Shown here: piece by piece, positions 23,226-30,582 of the stretch
Layout of the letters: every line of letters starts with the position of its first letter
Position numbering within the stretch: the stretch's first letter is position 1
Assembly: GCA_900553895.1 (NCBI GenBank)
Contig: USFB01000015.1
Coordinates: 1-38,756 of the forward strand
Direction: 5' to 3'
DNA length: 38,756 nucleotides
From: an uncultured bacterium
GTDB taxonomy: Bacteria > Cyanobacteriota > Vampirovibrionia > Gastranaerophilales > Gastranaerophilaceae
Position numbers and translations under genes: made by a program
Notes under the pieces: generated by a model
What the model saw: the letters and a program-made list of their open reading frames with translations, nothing else
Told to the model about the DNA's origin: nothing
Databases searched by the model: none

Positions 23226-23542
23226 AGATAACTCCTTACACACATAAATTGTTCTATATATACAAACACCCACACACAAAAAAACTTGCCCAAATATCCC
23301 CATCTGTTAAGATATGTAAAGTAAATTTTTATTAAGTTCGGCAGATTAATTGTAACAAAAGCAATTTTTTTTTTCAACATACGCAGGTAATTAGTTTCAA
23401 CATCCCAGCAATCGCAAAAACATAAAAAATAATTTCGCAGAATATTTGTAAATTTTTGTAACATTTTCAGTTAAAAGATTAAAGTTTTTCAAAAATCTGC
23501 CGATATACATGTTACTAAAGGGAAAAATAAGGAGTTACAAAG
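23226..23542. other. 317-bp divergent intergenic region
   Basis: Lies between the glycogen-synthase-like and EF-hand genes. It holds a T/G-rich tract (TTTTTTTGTGTGTGGGTG on the minus strand) upstream of the synthase and AT-rich sequence with TATACA near 23503 before the EF-hand gene. No gene or clear promoter pair was recognised. Confidence 0.4.
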
Positions 23543-25765
23543 ATGTCATCAACAGATATTTCAAAAGTTTATCAATTTTTAGCAAACATCGGCGATTGGA
23601 AAACAAAAGCAGATAAGAATGGAGATGGAACCGTTATTAAATCCGAATTCTGCTCTTTTATGGAAAATAACTATGAATGGGATGGTACACCTAGCGATGT
23701 TGATAAAAATGATTTAATCAATTCTTTCTGGAAAGCTATTGATACAAAACAAGGTGGCAAACTTAATGGTACTAGATACTACAACAAAAATGCATTAGAT
23801 AGCAATGAAGAAGATGCAATTAACGCAAAAGTTCAATGCTATGATACATTAAACACTTTTGTTAAAGACAATGTAAAACTTACCGATGCTCCTTCCGGAG
23901 TAAGCACTTCCCAATGGAAAGCCTCTATTACCGAAGGTTTGACAACTGTAGTTGAAGAATTTTTAAAGAATAAAAGTACCGATGCTATAAATAAAGCTAT
24001 TGCTTCAGGTGAATTAACTACATTGCTTGAAAAGCAACTTCCAATCAGCAAAGGTAGAGCTACCGCAGATTATTATGCAATGAATTTAACAAAAAGCTAC
24101 AAATCTCAATTGGGTAATTTTGATGTATATTCAGACCCGATTTTCAAAGAATTGTTAGATAAATACGTAAAATCAAACTTTCCTGATGGTGCCAGCACAG
24201 AAACAATGCCTACTGATGATACTATCAAAGCAAATGTGGAAAACATGGTAAAAGCGTATCTTGCTACAGCCGGTGTTGGTGATGGAAATATTAAAGATTT
24301 GGAAGAAGATCCTTACAATTGGCGTCAGGGCGATGAAGATGAATTAACTGCGCTACAAAAAAATCAAGCTTTGCAAAAATTGAACACTAAAATAGAATCT
24401 TCTTATGACACATTATTCTCAGAAGTTTTTGCCGGAATCAATGTTTCAGCATCAGATAAAGCTGCTCTAAAAACACAATTAGCAACTACAATTGAAACAG
24501 AAAAATCTGCATTTATTGATACTTTGAATTATAGAGATTTCCAAAATCTTGACACAAAATTGGAAGAGTTTGATTTAAGTTCTTATATCAATACAGATAT
24601 GAAAAATAACGTTTTAACTTCTTACTACACAAATCAAGCCTCAGAATATATTTCAAACTTTGATATAGCAGGAGCATTAAATGACAAAACGTTGAGCACT
24701 GAATTAATTGCATCAATCAAGTCATTATTAAACAATGGAGTTTCTGCTTGGGTAAGTAGTTTTGTTGCAGCAGGCTCTAACAGCAGTGAATTTGAAGCTT
24801 ATGTAAATCAAAAAATTACTAACTTTTTAAATAGTAGCACTGTAAGCGATTTGGTTAAGGCAGAACAAGAAAAAATCATTGCACAAAATAATGAAAAAAT
24901 GAAAGCCGCAGCAGCAAATTTAGCAAAAGTTTCTGATAACGTTAAAAGTAACAATCTTGCCGATATTATAGGTAACAATAGCGAATTGCATACCGAATTT
25001 GGTATTGATAAAAACGGTGACATTGTTTTCCAAGAAACATCTACCACAAATGCTTATAAAACTTTAGTAGAAAAAGTGAAAGCTGAAATAAATCAAACAG
25101 AAGAAGGCAAAGCTGCGTTGGAAGCATTAGGCGGCGAAGATGTGCTAAAACGTTTGGTACAAGCTGCTTGGATTGATACATATAACACATACAATTCTTC
25201 TCAATCAAATAATGCTGCAAACTTTGTTGCACAAGTATTAGATAACTTCCAAACAATAATGAATAAACTATCAAAAAATCCTGAATACATCGCAGCATAT
25301 ACCGCAAAAACATCTTATGCAGACTCTAGTTTAACGAAAGGGTTAATCCACTATAACACAAATACAACATACGGTGGAGATGAAAAAATCAACTATAAAG
25401 GTACTTATAAAACTGATGACAATGGTGCCGTTCATATTGAAAATACAACAGATGACGCCGATTATCAATTAACAATGAACGATTTATTAAGAAGATTAAA
25501 AAATAAATATTCTACAATTAGTTCCGATGTAATTACAAACATATTCAGAAGTGCTCAACAAAAAGCACTATCTATCGCTCAAGGTAACATTACAGACTGT
25601 CCTTACGGAACAGGAAACAATGGCTCTCGCGTGGAAGATACTACAAGAGATTGGGGCGGTAAAGACAACAGAAAGAAAGATAAATTTTACATTGATATGG
25701 ATCAACTTGTACAATTAACATTGTATTGCTTCGACAAGTTGTTATATCAAGAACTTGGAGCTTAA
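23543..25765 (+). CDS. Large EF-hand-containing protein, unknown function
   Basis: 740-aa acidic, Asn/Thr/Ser-rich protein without a signal peptide or membrane span. Residues 24-36 (DKNGDGTVIKSEF) form a textbook EF-hand calcium loop (D-x-N-x-D-G-x-x-x-x-x-E). DKNDLINSFWKAIDTKQGGK follows as a possible degenerate partner. A further DKNGDI lies near residue 493. The middle consists of long amphipathic helices with Ala/Gln/Glu (LQKNQALQKLNTKIESSYDT, AEQEKIIAQNNEKMKAAAAN). The C-terminus is aromatic and acidic (KDKFYIDMDQLVQLTLYCFD). A GGAG Shine-Dalgarno lies 9 nt before the ATG; a terminator follows. The function is not recognised. It could be a secreted, signal-less calcium-binding protein. 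Confidence 0.75.
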   Translation: MSSTDISKVYQFLANIGDWKTKADKNGDGTVIKSEFCSFMENNYEWDGTPSDVDKNDLINSFWKAIDTKQGGKLNGTRYYNKNALDSNEEDAINAKVQCYDTLNTFVKDNVKLTDAPSGVSTSQWKASITEGLTTVVEEFLKNKSTDAINKAIASGELTTLLEKQLPISKGRATADYYAMNLTKSYKSQLGNFDVYSDPIFKELLDKYVKSNFPDGASTETMPTDDTIKANVENMVKAYLATAGVGDGNIKDLEEDPYNWRQGDEDELTALQKNQALQKLNTKIESSYDTLFSEVFAGINVSASDKAALKTQLATTIETEKSAFIDTLNYRDFQNLDTKLEEFDLSSYINTDMKNNVLTSYYTNQASEYISNFDIAGALNDKTLSTELIASIKSLLNNGVSAWVSSFVAAGSNSSEFEAYVNQKITNFLNSSTVSDLVKAEQEKIIAQNNEKMKAAAANLAKVSDNVKSNNLADIIGNNSELHTEFGIDKNGDIVFQETSTTNAYKTLVEKVKAEINQTEEGKAALEALGGEDVLKRLVQAAWIDTYNTYNSSQSNNAANFVAQVLDNFQTIMNKLSKNPEYIAAYTAKTSYADSSLTKGLIHYNTNTTYGGDEKINYKGTYKTDDNGAVHIENTTDDADYQLTMNDLLRRLKNKYSTISSDVITNIFRSAQQKALSIAQGNITDCPYGTGNNGSRVEDTTRDWGGKDNRKKDKFYIDMDQLVQLTLYCFDKLLYQELGA

Positions 25766-25780
25766 TTAATTAATAATTTT

Positions 25781-25813
25781 GGGGTTGGATAAATATATTC
25801 AACTCCTTTTTTT
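25781..25813 (+). terminator. Intrinsic terminator of the EF-hand gene
   Basis: GGGGTTG / CAACTCC stem (one G-T pair), 12-nt loop, then seven T. Confidence 0.8.
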
Positions 25814-25903
25814 AAATTGTATTGAATAAACAAAAATTGTTTCTGCACTCCTTTTATGGTATAAAAGAAATTAGCGTTATAGGTGTTATAAGAAGGAGTT
25901 AAT

Positions 25904-26626
25904 ATGGATAGAAATGTAATCTGCATTAAATGGGGAACAAAGTTTGGTCCTGAATACGTAAACAAGCTTTATAAAATGGTTGAAAAGAATTTATCTTTAC
26001 CACACAGGTTTGTATGTTTTACAGACAATGCAGAAGGCATTGTTGAGGGTGTTGAAATTCGTCCGCTTCCTGAACTCAACGATGAAGGTATTCCTGATAG
26101 AATGTGGAAAAAATTGGGTTTATTTGCCAATCCGCTTTCTGATTTGCAAGGTACTGCTCTATTTTTGGATTTGGATATTATTATCAGAAGCTCTCTTGAT
26201 CCGTTTTTTGAAGTTGAAGGAAGTTTCTTAATATCTAAAGACTATGATTTTCCTCACGATATTATCGGTAATTCATCAGTTTTTCGTTTTGAAGTTGGAA
26301 AACATCCTGAAATTATTGAACATTTTTATCAAGAAGGTAAAACAATCAGGGAAAGATACAAAAATGAACAAGCATTTTTGTCTTACGAAATGGATAGAAA
26401 AGGCTTGCTTAAATACTGGCCTAAAGATTGGGTTGTAAGCTTTAAACGCCAATGTTTGCACAAATTCCCGATGTGTTGGTTCAAAGTTCCTCGTGACCCT
26501 GAAGAAGCCAAAATTTTGATTTTCCACGGCAAACCAAATCCTGAACAAGCATACAAAGGTTATTTCGGAAAATTGGGATTCAGATATATTAAACCTACGA
26601 AGTGGCTGGATAAGTATTGGGGTTAA
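25904..26626 (+). CDS. Glycosyltransferase with DxD motif
   Basis: 240-aa cytoplasmic protein. The A-type glycosyltransferase layout is seen: an N-terminal strand (VICIKWGTKFGPEYVNKLY), the sugar-nucleotide region (RFVCFTDNAEG), then a hydrophobic strand ending in FLDLDIII with D89-x-D91, the metal/nucleotide-sugar-binding DxD. A conserved C-terminal stretch has FPMCWFKVP and IFHGKPNPEQA (a His-Gly-Lys-Pro as in GT8-like enzymes). The acceptor is unknown. AAGGAG lies 6 nt before the ATG. It is monocistronic, between a terminator and an intergenic repeat element. Confidence 0.8.
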   Translation: MDRNVICIKWGTKFGPEYVNKLYKMVEKNLSLPHRFVCFTDNAEGIVEGVEIRPLPELNDEGIPDRMWKKLGLFANPLSDLQGTALFLDLDIIIRSSLDPFFEVEGSFLISKDYDFPHDIIGNSSVFRFEVGKHPEIIEHFYQEGKTIRERYKNEQAFLSYEMDRKGLLKYWPKDWVVSFKRQCLHKFPMCWFKVPRDPEEAKILIFHGKPNPEQAYKGYFGKLGFRYIKPTKWLDKYWG

Positions 26627-26772
26627 TTAATGGACAATTGAAAGTGGAAAATGGAAAATTGTTTTAAGGAAAATTTCCATGTAAGTGGCATTTGTTCATA
26701 GAAATTTAGTGCAAATTTTTGCACCTATAATAATTTTCCACTATCCATTTTCCATTTTCAATTTCTATTTTG
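26627..26772. mobile_element. MITE-like element with inverted GGAAAAT-type ends
   Basis: The left end (26627-26661, GGACAATTGAAAGTGGAAAA then TGGAAAATTG) and the right end (26738-26772, whose reverse complement contains AAATTGAAAATGGAAAATGG) match as inverted repeats of about 25-30 bp. They enclose a TGCAAATTTTTGCA hairpin (26709-26724). There is no coding capacity. It is related to the repeats at 6019, 9896 and 11810. Confidence 0.5.
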
Positions 26773-26798
26773 ACTAATCCTCTTTTTTATTGTTAAAT
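26770..26798 (+). promoter_or_regulatory. Promoter of the ArsP_2-like transporter gene
   Basis: -35 TTGACT (26770-26775), 17-nt spacer, -10 TTAAAT (26793-26798). The ATG at 26805 lies 6 nt after the -10, so the transcript is probably leaderless; this rules out the in-frame TTG at 26790, which lies upstream of the -10 box. Confidence 0.6.
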
Positions 26799-26804
26799 TA
26801 CAGT

Positions 26805-27731
26805 ATGTTAATTTCATTATTGGAAAAGATTAACGGTTTGTATGAGAGTCTTTTTGCCCCTGTGGATGCTCTGGTAGAAAAACTTCCAATAGCCGATTGG
26901 GCGTTTGATGCTGTTTGTGACAGTATTCATCTTTTGCCGTTTTTGTTTATTGTTTTTGTAATAATCGAAGCTTTAGAATTTTATCAAGCAGATAAAATCA
27001 ATTCACTTCTAAAAAAATCAGGCAAAAGCGGAGTGTTGGTCGGAGCAATTGCTTCTATTATTCCTCAATGCGGGTTTTCTGTTATTGCAAGCAGTTTATA
27101 CTCAAATAGAATAATCACTCGCGGATGTTTGATTGCCGTATATTTAGCAACTTCTGATGAGACTATTCCAATACTTTTGGCGACTCCGACTAAAGTATAT
27201 TTAATCATCCCGATTGTTGCTATAAAGCTGTTTATCGGGATTTTGGCGGGATATCTGATTGATTTTCTTATTCCGCAGAAGGTTATAGAAGCTACAAAAG
27301 AAATTGATATTGTTGAAGAAGGCTGCTGTAAACACGATATCGAACACGGTAGCAAGCGTGAATTAATTATTCATCCGATTTTACACACAGCGAACGTGTT
27401 TGCATTCATTCTTGTTATAACACTTATTTTGAATTACTTTTTAACAAATGTTGATGTTGACTATTTGATAAGCGGTAACAAATTTATTCAGCCTGTGATT
27501 GCGGCTTTTGTTGGCTTGATACCTAATTGCGCGGTATCAATCGGTTTAACAATGATGCTTATTAAGGGAACAATTTCTTTTGGCGCAGTAATGAGTGGAC
27601 TTTTATCTAACGCAGGATTGGGCTTGTTGGTGTTGTTGAAAAACAATGATTTTACAGACACAATGAAAATTGTTCTGATTTTGCTTTTGATAAGTATTAT
27701 TTCGGGTGTTATGATTAATTTTATTTCTTAA
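26805..27731 (+). CDS. ArsP_2-family permease (putative manganese/arsenic transporter)
   Basis: 308-aa polytopic inner-membrane protein. Eight or so hydrophobic segments are arranged as two similar halves, each with a Pro-x-Cys signature: SIIPQCGFSVIASSLYSN with RIITRGCLIAVYLATSDETI in the first half, and GLIPNCAVSIGLTMMLIKG in the second. That duplicated P-(Q/N)-C motif is the hallmark of the PF11449 ArsP_2 permeases, usually labelled putative manganese transporter or arsenic efflux protein. A central hydrophilic loop (KEIDIVEEGCCKHDIEHGSK) has Cys, His and acidic residues that could bind metal. The substrate is not proven. It is followed by a small XRE regulator in the same direction. Confidence 0.8.
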   Translation: MLISLLEKINGLYESLFAPVDALVEKLPIADWAFDAVCDSIHLLPFLFIVFVIIEALEFYQADKINSLLKKSGKSGVLVGAIASIIPQCGFSVIASSLYSNRIITRGCLIAVYLATSDETIPILLATPTKVYLIIPIVAIKLFIGILAGYLIDFLIPQKVIEATKEIDIVEEGCCKHDIEHGSKRELIIHPILHTANVFAFILVITLILNYFLTNVDVDYLISGNKFIQPVIAAFVGLIPNCAVSIGLTMMLIKGTISFGAVMSGLLSNAGLGLLVLLKNNDFTDTMKIVLILLLISIISGVMINFIS

Positions 27732-27738
27732 TAATATT

Positions 27739-27758
27739 GTTGGGCAGGTATGCCCAAC
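27739..27758. repeat. GTTGGGC hairpin, copy 3
   Basis: GTTGGGCA-ggta-TGCCCAAC, the same arms as at 17201-17219 and 19719-19737 but with a different loop, just after the transporter stop codon. Confidence 0.65.
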
Positions 27759-27821
27759 CGACCATTTATCCATTGAGATATATCAATGATTTATTTTAAA
27801 TGATATTCCATAATTGAGAAA

Positions 27822-28061
27822 ATGCAATACGATAATTTTGGAAAATTTTTACGCACAAAAAGAGAAGCTCTCGGAGTTTCTTTAAATCGTTTTGCATTGG
27901 AAAATGAAATAGACAGCGCGGCTCTATCAAGAATTGAGACGCAAAAACAAGGTATAAGTTTAAGTGCAATTGCTAAAATTGCTAATGGATATGGAATCGC
28001 AGTATCAAGTTTAATTAAAGAATTTGAAATTTGGAAAGATTCATCAATAAGAAATGTTTAA
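27822..28061 (+). CDS. XRE-family HTH transcriptional regulator
   Basis: 79-aa single-domain DNA-binding protein of the Cro/C1 type. Helices in order: FGKFLRTKREALGVS (helix 1), LNRFALENEI (helix 2), DSAALSRIETQKQG (recognition helix 3 with S-A-L-S-R-I-E), ISLSAIAKIANGYGI (helix 4), VSSLIKEFEIW (helix 5). No sensor domain. No Shine-Dalgarno lies before the ATG; CATAAT 7 nt upstream may be the -10 of a leaderless mRNA. It sits 90 bp after the transporter gene and could regulate it, but no operator was identified. Confidence 0.85.
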   Translation: MQYDNFGKFLRTKREALGVSLNRFALENEIDSAALSRIETQKQGISLSAIAKIANGYGIAVSSLIKEFEIWKDSSIRNV

Positions 28062-28075
28062 AACAATTTTTTATT

Positions 28076-28648
28076 TTACATTTTAAATTCGCTTAAATAT
28101 TCAACAACTCTTCTCAATGCAATTGAGCGGTGCGAAATTTGATTTTTTTCTTCCTCGCTTAGTTCTGCAATCGTTCTGGTGCCGCCTTTAACTAAAAATA
28201 TCGGGTCATAACCAAAACCGTTACTACCTCTTGCCTCTGTTGTAATTGAGCCTTCGCAAATGCCTGTCGTTGAAAATTCTACTTCCCCTTTAGGATTAAT
28301 AAGAGTCATGCAACAAGCAAAATGCGCATTTCTATTGGTCTTATCCTTCATTTCTTTTAAGACTCTTTCAATTCTTTTTACAGGAGTTTCAGCATATCTT
28401 GCCGAATAAATTCCGGGTGCACCATCAAGAGCGTCGATGCAAAGTCCTGAATCATCCGCAAGTGTCCAAGTTTTAGTAAGTTCCCATGCCGCTTTTGCTT
28501 TGATTAAAGAATTTTCTTCAAACGTTTTGCCGTCTTCAATCGGGTCAAAACCATCAGGTGGTAAAATAAATTCTAATCCACTTCCTGCAACTATTTCATT
28601 AATCTCTTTAACCTTGTGTGCATTTGATGATGCCAAAACTATTTTCAT
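28076..28648 (-). CDS. rdgB: Non-canonical purine NTP pyrophosphatase (RdgB/HAM1)
   Basis: 190-aa house-cleaning enzyme that hydrolyses ITP/dITP/XTP to the monophosphate and keeps deaminated purines out of nucleic acids. I start it at the ATG at 28648 because MKIVLASSNAHKVKEI is the family's first strand and phosphate-binding SxN..K; an upstream in-frame ATG adds 16 residues overlapping the previous gene. TLADDSGLCIDAL and GAPGIYSARYA carry the metal/active-site Asp pair; GSNGFGYDPIFLV and ISHRSIALR complete the signature. Only 4 nt separate it from the upstream glycosyltransferase stop, so the two share an mRNA. Confidence 0.93.
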   Translation of the reverse strand: MKIVLASSNAHKVKEINEIVAGSGLEFILPPDGFDPIEDGKTFEENSLIKAKAAWELTKTWTLADDSGLCIDALDGAPGIYSARYAETPVKRIERVLKEMKDKTNRNAHFACCMTLINPKGEVEFSTTGICEGSITTEARGSNGFGYDPIFLVKGGTRTIAELSEEEKNQISHRSIALRRVVEYLSEFKM

Positions 28649-28652
28649 ACTT

Positions 28653-29447
28653 TTAATTCTCTTTTTTAAAATAATAAACCAATTCTTTTTCTGCATCTAA
28701 AGCTTGACCGCCTTTATTGAAAAGTTTTATAGGTAAACCCATTTTAGCAAATCTATATAAAACGCTTACTTTCAAAACTTCCAAACCGTATTTACAAGAA
28801 CGCGCAAAATTAATAGATGAAGCTTCTGCAAAATATTTTGTCGGACAAGAAATTTCACCGATTTTAAATCCATTATATAAAATCAAAGCGAGCATTTCAT
28901 TATCAAAAATAAAATCGTCGCTGCAATCTTCTAATGGAAGCTTTTCTAAAATTTCTCTCGTAAATCCTCGAAAACCTGTATGATATTCAGACAATTTTTC
29001 ACCAATAACTAAATTTTCAAACTCTGTCAAAAATCTGTTTGAAATGTATTTGTATAATGGCATGCCACCCTTCAGTGCAGAATTACCCAACATTCTTGAC
29101 GCAATAACAGTATCATATTCATCAAATGCCATCATAGATGCCATTGCAGGCACGAGTTTTGGTGTGTATTGATAATCAGGATGAAGCATGATAACAATAT
29201 CCGCCCCTGCTTTTAATGCTGCGCGGTAACAAGATTTTTGGTTTGCTCCATAACCTTTATTTTTTTCATGAACAATTGTTGTGATATTAAGTCTTTTTGC
29301 AACTTCCTTTGTTTCATCAGAAGAGAAATCGTCGACAAGAATAATCTCGTCGACGAAATTTTGATAAATCTCATTATAAGTCTTTTCTAAAGTCTTTTCT
29401 GCATTGTATGCAGGCATAATCACTACAACTTTTTTGTTGTTAATCAT
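28653..29447 (-). CDS. Family 2 glycosyltransferase (polyprenol-phosphate mannosyl/glucosyltransferase-like)
   Basis: 264-aa GT-A enzyme. VVVIMPAYNAEKTLEKTY opens the fold, IILVDDFSSDET carries the UDP/GDP-sugar Asp, EKNKGYGANQKSCYRAALK the typical N-K-G-x-G, and VIMLHPDYQYTP replaces the usual DxD with H-P-D as in DPM1/GtrB-like subgroups. HTGFRGFTREIL and DFIFDNEML follow (acceptor side and catalytic D/E). There is no transmembrane tail, so it is a soluble or peripheral DPM1-type enzyme. The lipid or sugar substrate is not determinable. It lies 13 nt after hpf and just before rdgB. Confidence 0.87.
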   Translation of the reverse strand: MINNKKVVVIMPAYNAEKTLEKTYNEIYQNFVDEIILVDDFSSDETKEVAKRLNITTIVHEKNKGYGANQKSCYRAALKAGADIVIMLHPDYQYTPKLVPAMASMMAFDEYDTVIASRMLGNSALKGGMPLYKYISNRFLTEFENLVIGEKLSEYHTGFRGFTREILEKLPLEDCSDDFIFDNEMLALILYNGFKIGEISCPTKYFAEASSINFARSCKYGLEVLKVSVLYRFAKMGLPIKLFNKGGQALDAEKELVYYFKKEN

Positions 29448-29460
29448 CTTTACCTGAATA

Positions 29461-29817
29461 CTAACTTTCTACAGCTTCTTCTTTTACTTCAGAATTTCTG
29501 ATAGTTTCTTTGCTACCTGCAGATAAAGCTTTGTCTTTGAATTTTTGTACTTGTCTTGATAATTTGTCAGCCAACAAATCAATACTTGCATACATAGATT
29601 CTGCAGATTCTTCGCAGTGAACAACACCTGTGTTCATTTTGCAAGAAACTTCAGCCACGTGTTTTCCTGTCGCAGCAGGATTTTTAATTACAGAAAGAAC
29701 TACATCAATAGCTGTAATTTGATCGTAGTGAGTTGCTACCTTACCGATTTTTTCTTTTACATAAGCCTTGATAGCATCTGTAATCTCAATGTTTTTACCG
29801 TTTACGTGTATATGCAT
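29461..29817 (-). CDS. hpf: Ribosome hibernation-promoting factor (short HPF/YfiA)
   Basis: 118-aa cytosolic protein that binds the 30S A/P-site region and promotes inactive ribosomes in stationary phase. The beta-alpha fold is visible: MHIHVNGKNIEITDAIKAYV, KIGKVATHYDQITAIDVVLS, HVAEVSCKMNTGVVHCEES, MYASIDLLADKLSRQVQKFK. The C-terminal dimerisation domain of the long form is absent; a short acidic tail (EVKEEAVES) ends it. AGGAGG lies 6 nt before the ATG. It is the first gene of an hpf-GT2-rdgB cluster, with a promoter at 29845-29873. Confidence 0.93.
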   Translation of the reverse strand: MHIHVNGKNIEITDAIKAYVKEKIGKVATHYDQITAIDVVLSVIKNPAATGKHVAEVSCKMNTGVVHCEESAESMYASIDLLADKLSRQVQKFKDKALSAGSKETIRNSEVKEEAVES

Positions 29818-29844
29818 TTACACCTCCTAATGTACTACCTTTCT

Positions 29845-29873
29845 ATTGTACTACATTTTAACCAATTTTTAAA
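29845..29873 (-). promoter_or_regulatory. hpf promoter with direct repeats
   Basis: -35 TTTAAA (29868-29873), 17 nt, -10 TACAAT (29845-29850) on the minus strand. GTAGTACA occurs twice, 16 bp apart (29847-29854 and 29831-29838), overlapping the -10 and the start region, as an operator might. Confidence 0.5.
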
Positions 29874-29891
29874 GTGCTTTGTAGACAAAAA

Positions 29892-30107
29892 TTATTCTAA
29901 AATTTGCGGTAACTCAACATTTGGTGTGCCTATTGTTCTAACAAGTTCCAAAACAGCTGCTTTCATTTGGCATCTTTGAGCAGTTGCGCTAAAGAAATCA
30001 CGGTAAAAACATCCTTCACACACACAACCTCTTTTATAACACTCTAATGCCGTAGGCGTCCATCTTTTTACAGCAATAGCTCTCCCCATATCACGACTCT
30101 TGAACAC
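29892..30107 (-). CDS. Small conserved Cys-motif protein
   Basis: 71-aa protein beginning at GTG (30107), chosen because GGGAGG lies 6 nt upstream. Core: RWTPTALECYKRGCVCEGCF with C23, C28, C30 and C33, then C46 in QRCQMKAAVLELVRTIGTP. The spacing C-x4-C-x-C-x2-C plus a later Cys suggests a zinc or Fe-S site next to a helical segment. I recall similar small uncharacterised proteins in other AT-rich gut bacteria, but no function is known. It has its own promoter (30144-30171) and ends about 75 bp from hpf. Confidence 0.72.
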   Translation of the reverse strand: MFKSRDMGRAIAVKRWTPTALECYKRGCVCEGCFYRDFFSATAQRCQMKAAVLELVRTIGTPNVELPQILE

Positions 30108-30143
30108 TTATTCCTCCCGAAAATTATATCTTATTTGTGATTA

Positions 30144-30171
30144 ATTATATCTATTTTGTTAAGGCTCTCAA
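30144..30171 (-). promoter_or_regulatory. Promoter of the Cys-motif protein gene
   Basis: -35 TTGAGA (30166-30171), 16-nt spacer, perfect -10 TATAAT (30144-30149). A second TATAAT (30123-30128) lies 21 bp further downstream. An 8-bp hairpin, AACCCATA/TATGGGTT (30177-30201), sits just upstream of the -35. Confidence 0.65.
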
Positions 30172-30293
30172 TCCCTAACCCATACTTCTATTATATGGGT
30201 TAAGAGCGCATTTACAAGCTACATTCGGCTAATTGTAACGATTTCTTAAAATATTGCATTTTCGTATAATCATTGCCATTGCGCTGTTTTGAG

Positions 30294-30369
30294 CATGCTA
30301 AAGCTTCTTGATTACATGCTTACAGCGGTTTTAATCATGCTTAAGCCATGCCATGAGCATGTTTGCATG
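30294..30369 (+). repeat. Phased CATGC repeats
   Basis: CATGCTAAAGC (30294), CATGCTTACAGC (30315) and CATGCTTAAGC (30336) recur every 21 bp; CATG follows at 30358 and 30365. They lie in the 475-bp gene-free gap 30108-30582, which also holds the promoter and hairpin of the minus-strand gene; nothing else was recognised there. Confidence 0.6.
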
Positions 30370-30582
30370 TGTTTTATATAAAATTAAGTTTTGTAACGAA
30401 GTTGGCATGTATTGTCTTTTATGTGATATCTGAAAGATTAGAACCGAGGAATCCAGCCTTTTATTAACTATTTTTTCTTTTATCATAATTGAAAAAGACA
30501 TTATATTTACTTTTCCAAAATCATCCTTAAAAATATACAGCCGACCAATTTTTTTTACACACGAAAGAAAAATAATAAAACT

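Noticed and set aside
23226..23464. N-terminal extension of the glycogen-synthase-like gene or an extra minus-strand gene
   Set aside because: The good TAAGGAG site fixes the start at 23225, and the upstream frame is low-complexity sequence translated from a T/G-rich tract.
25762..25965. Minus-strand open frame across the EF-hand terminator
   Set aside because: It covers the terminator hairpin and the start of the next gene, and has no ribosome-binding site.
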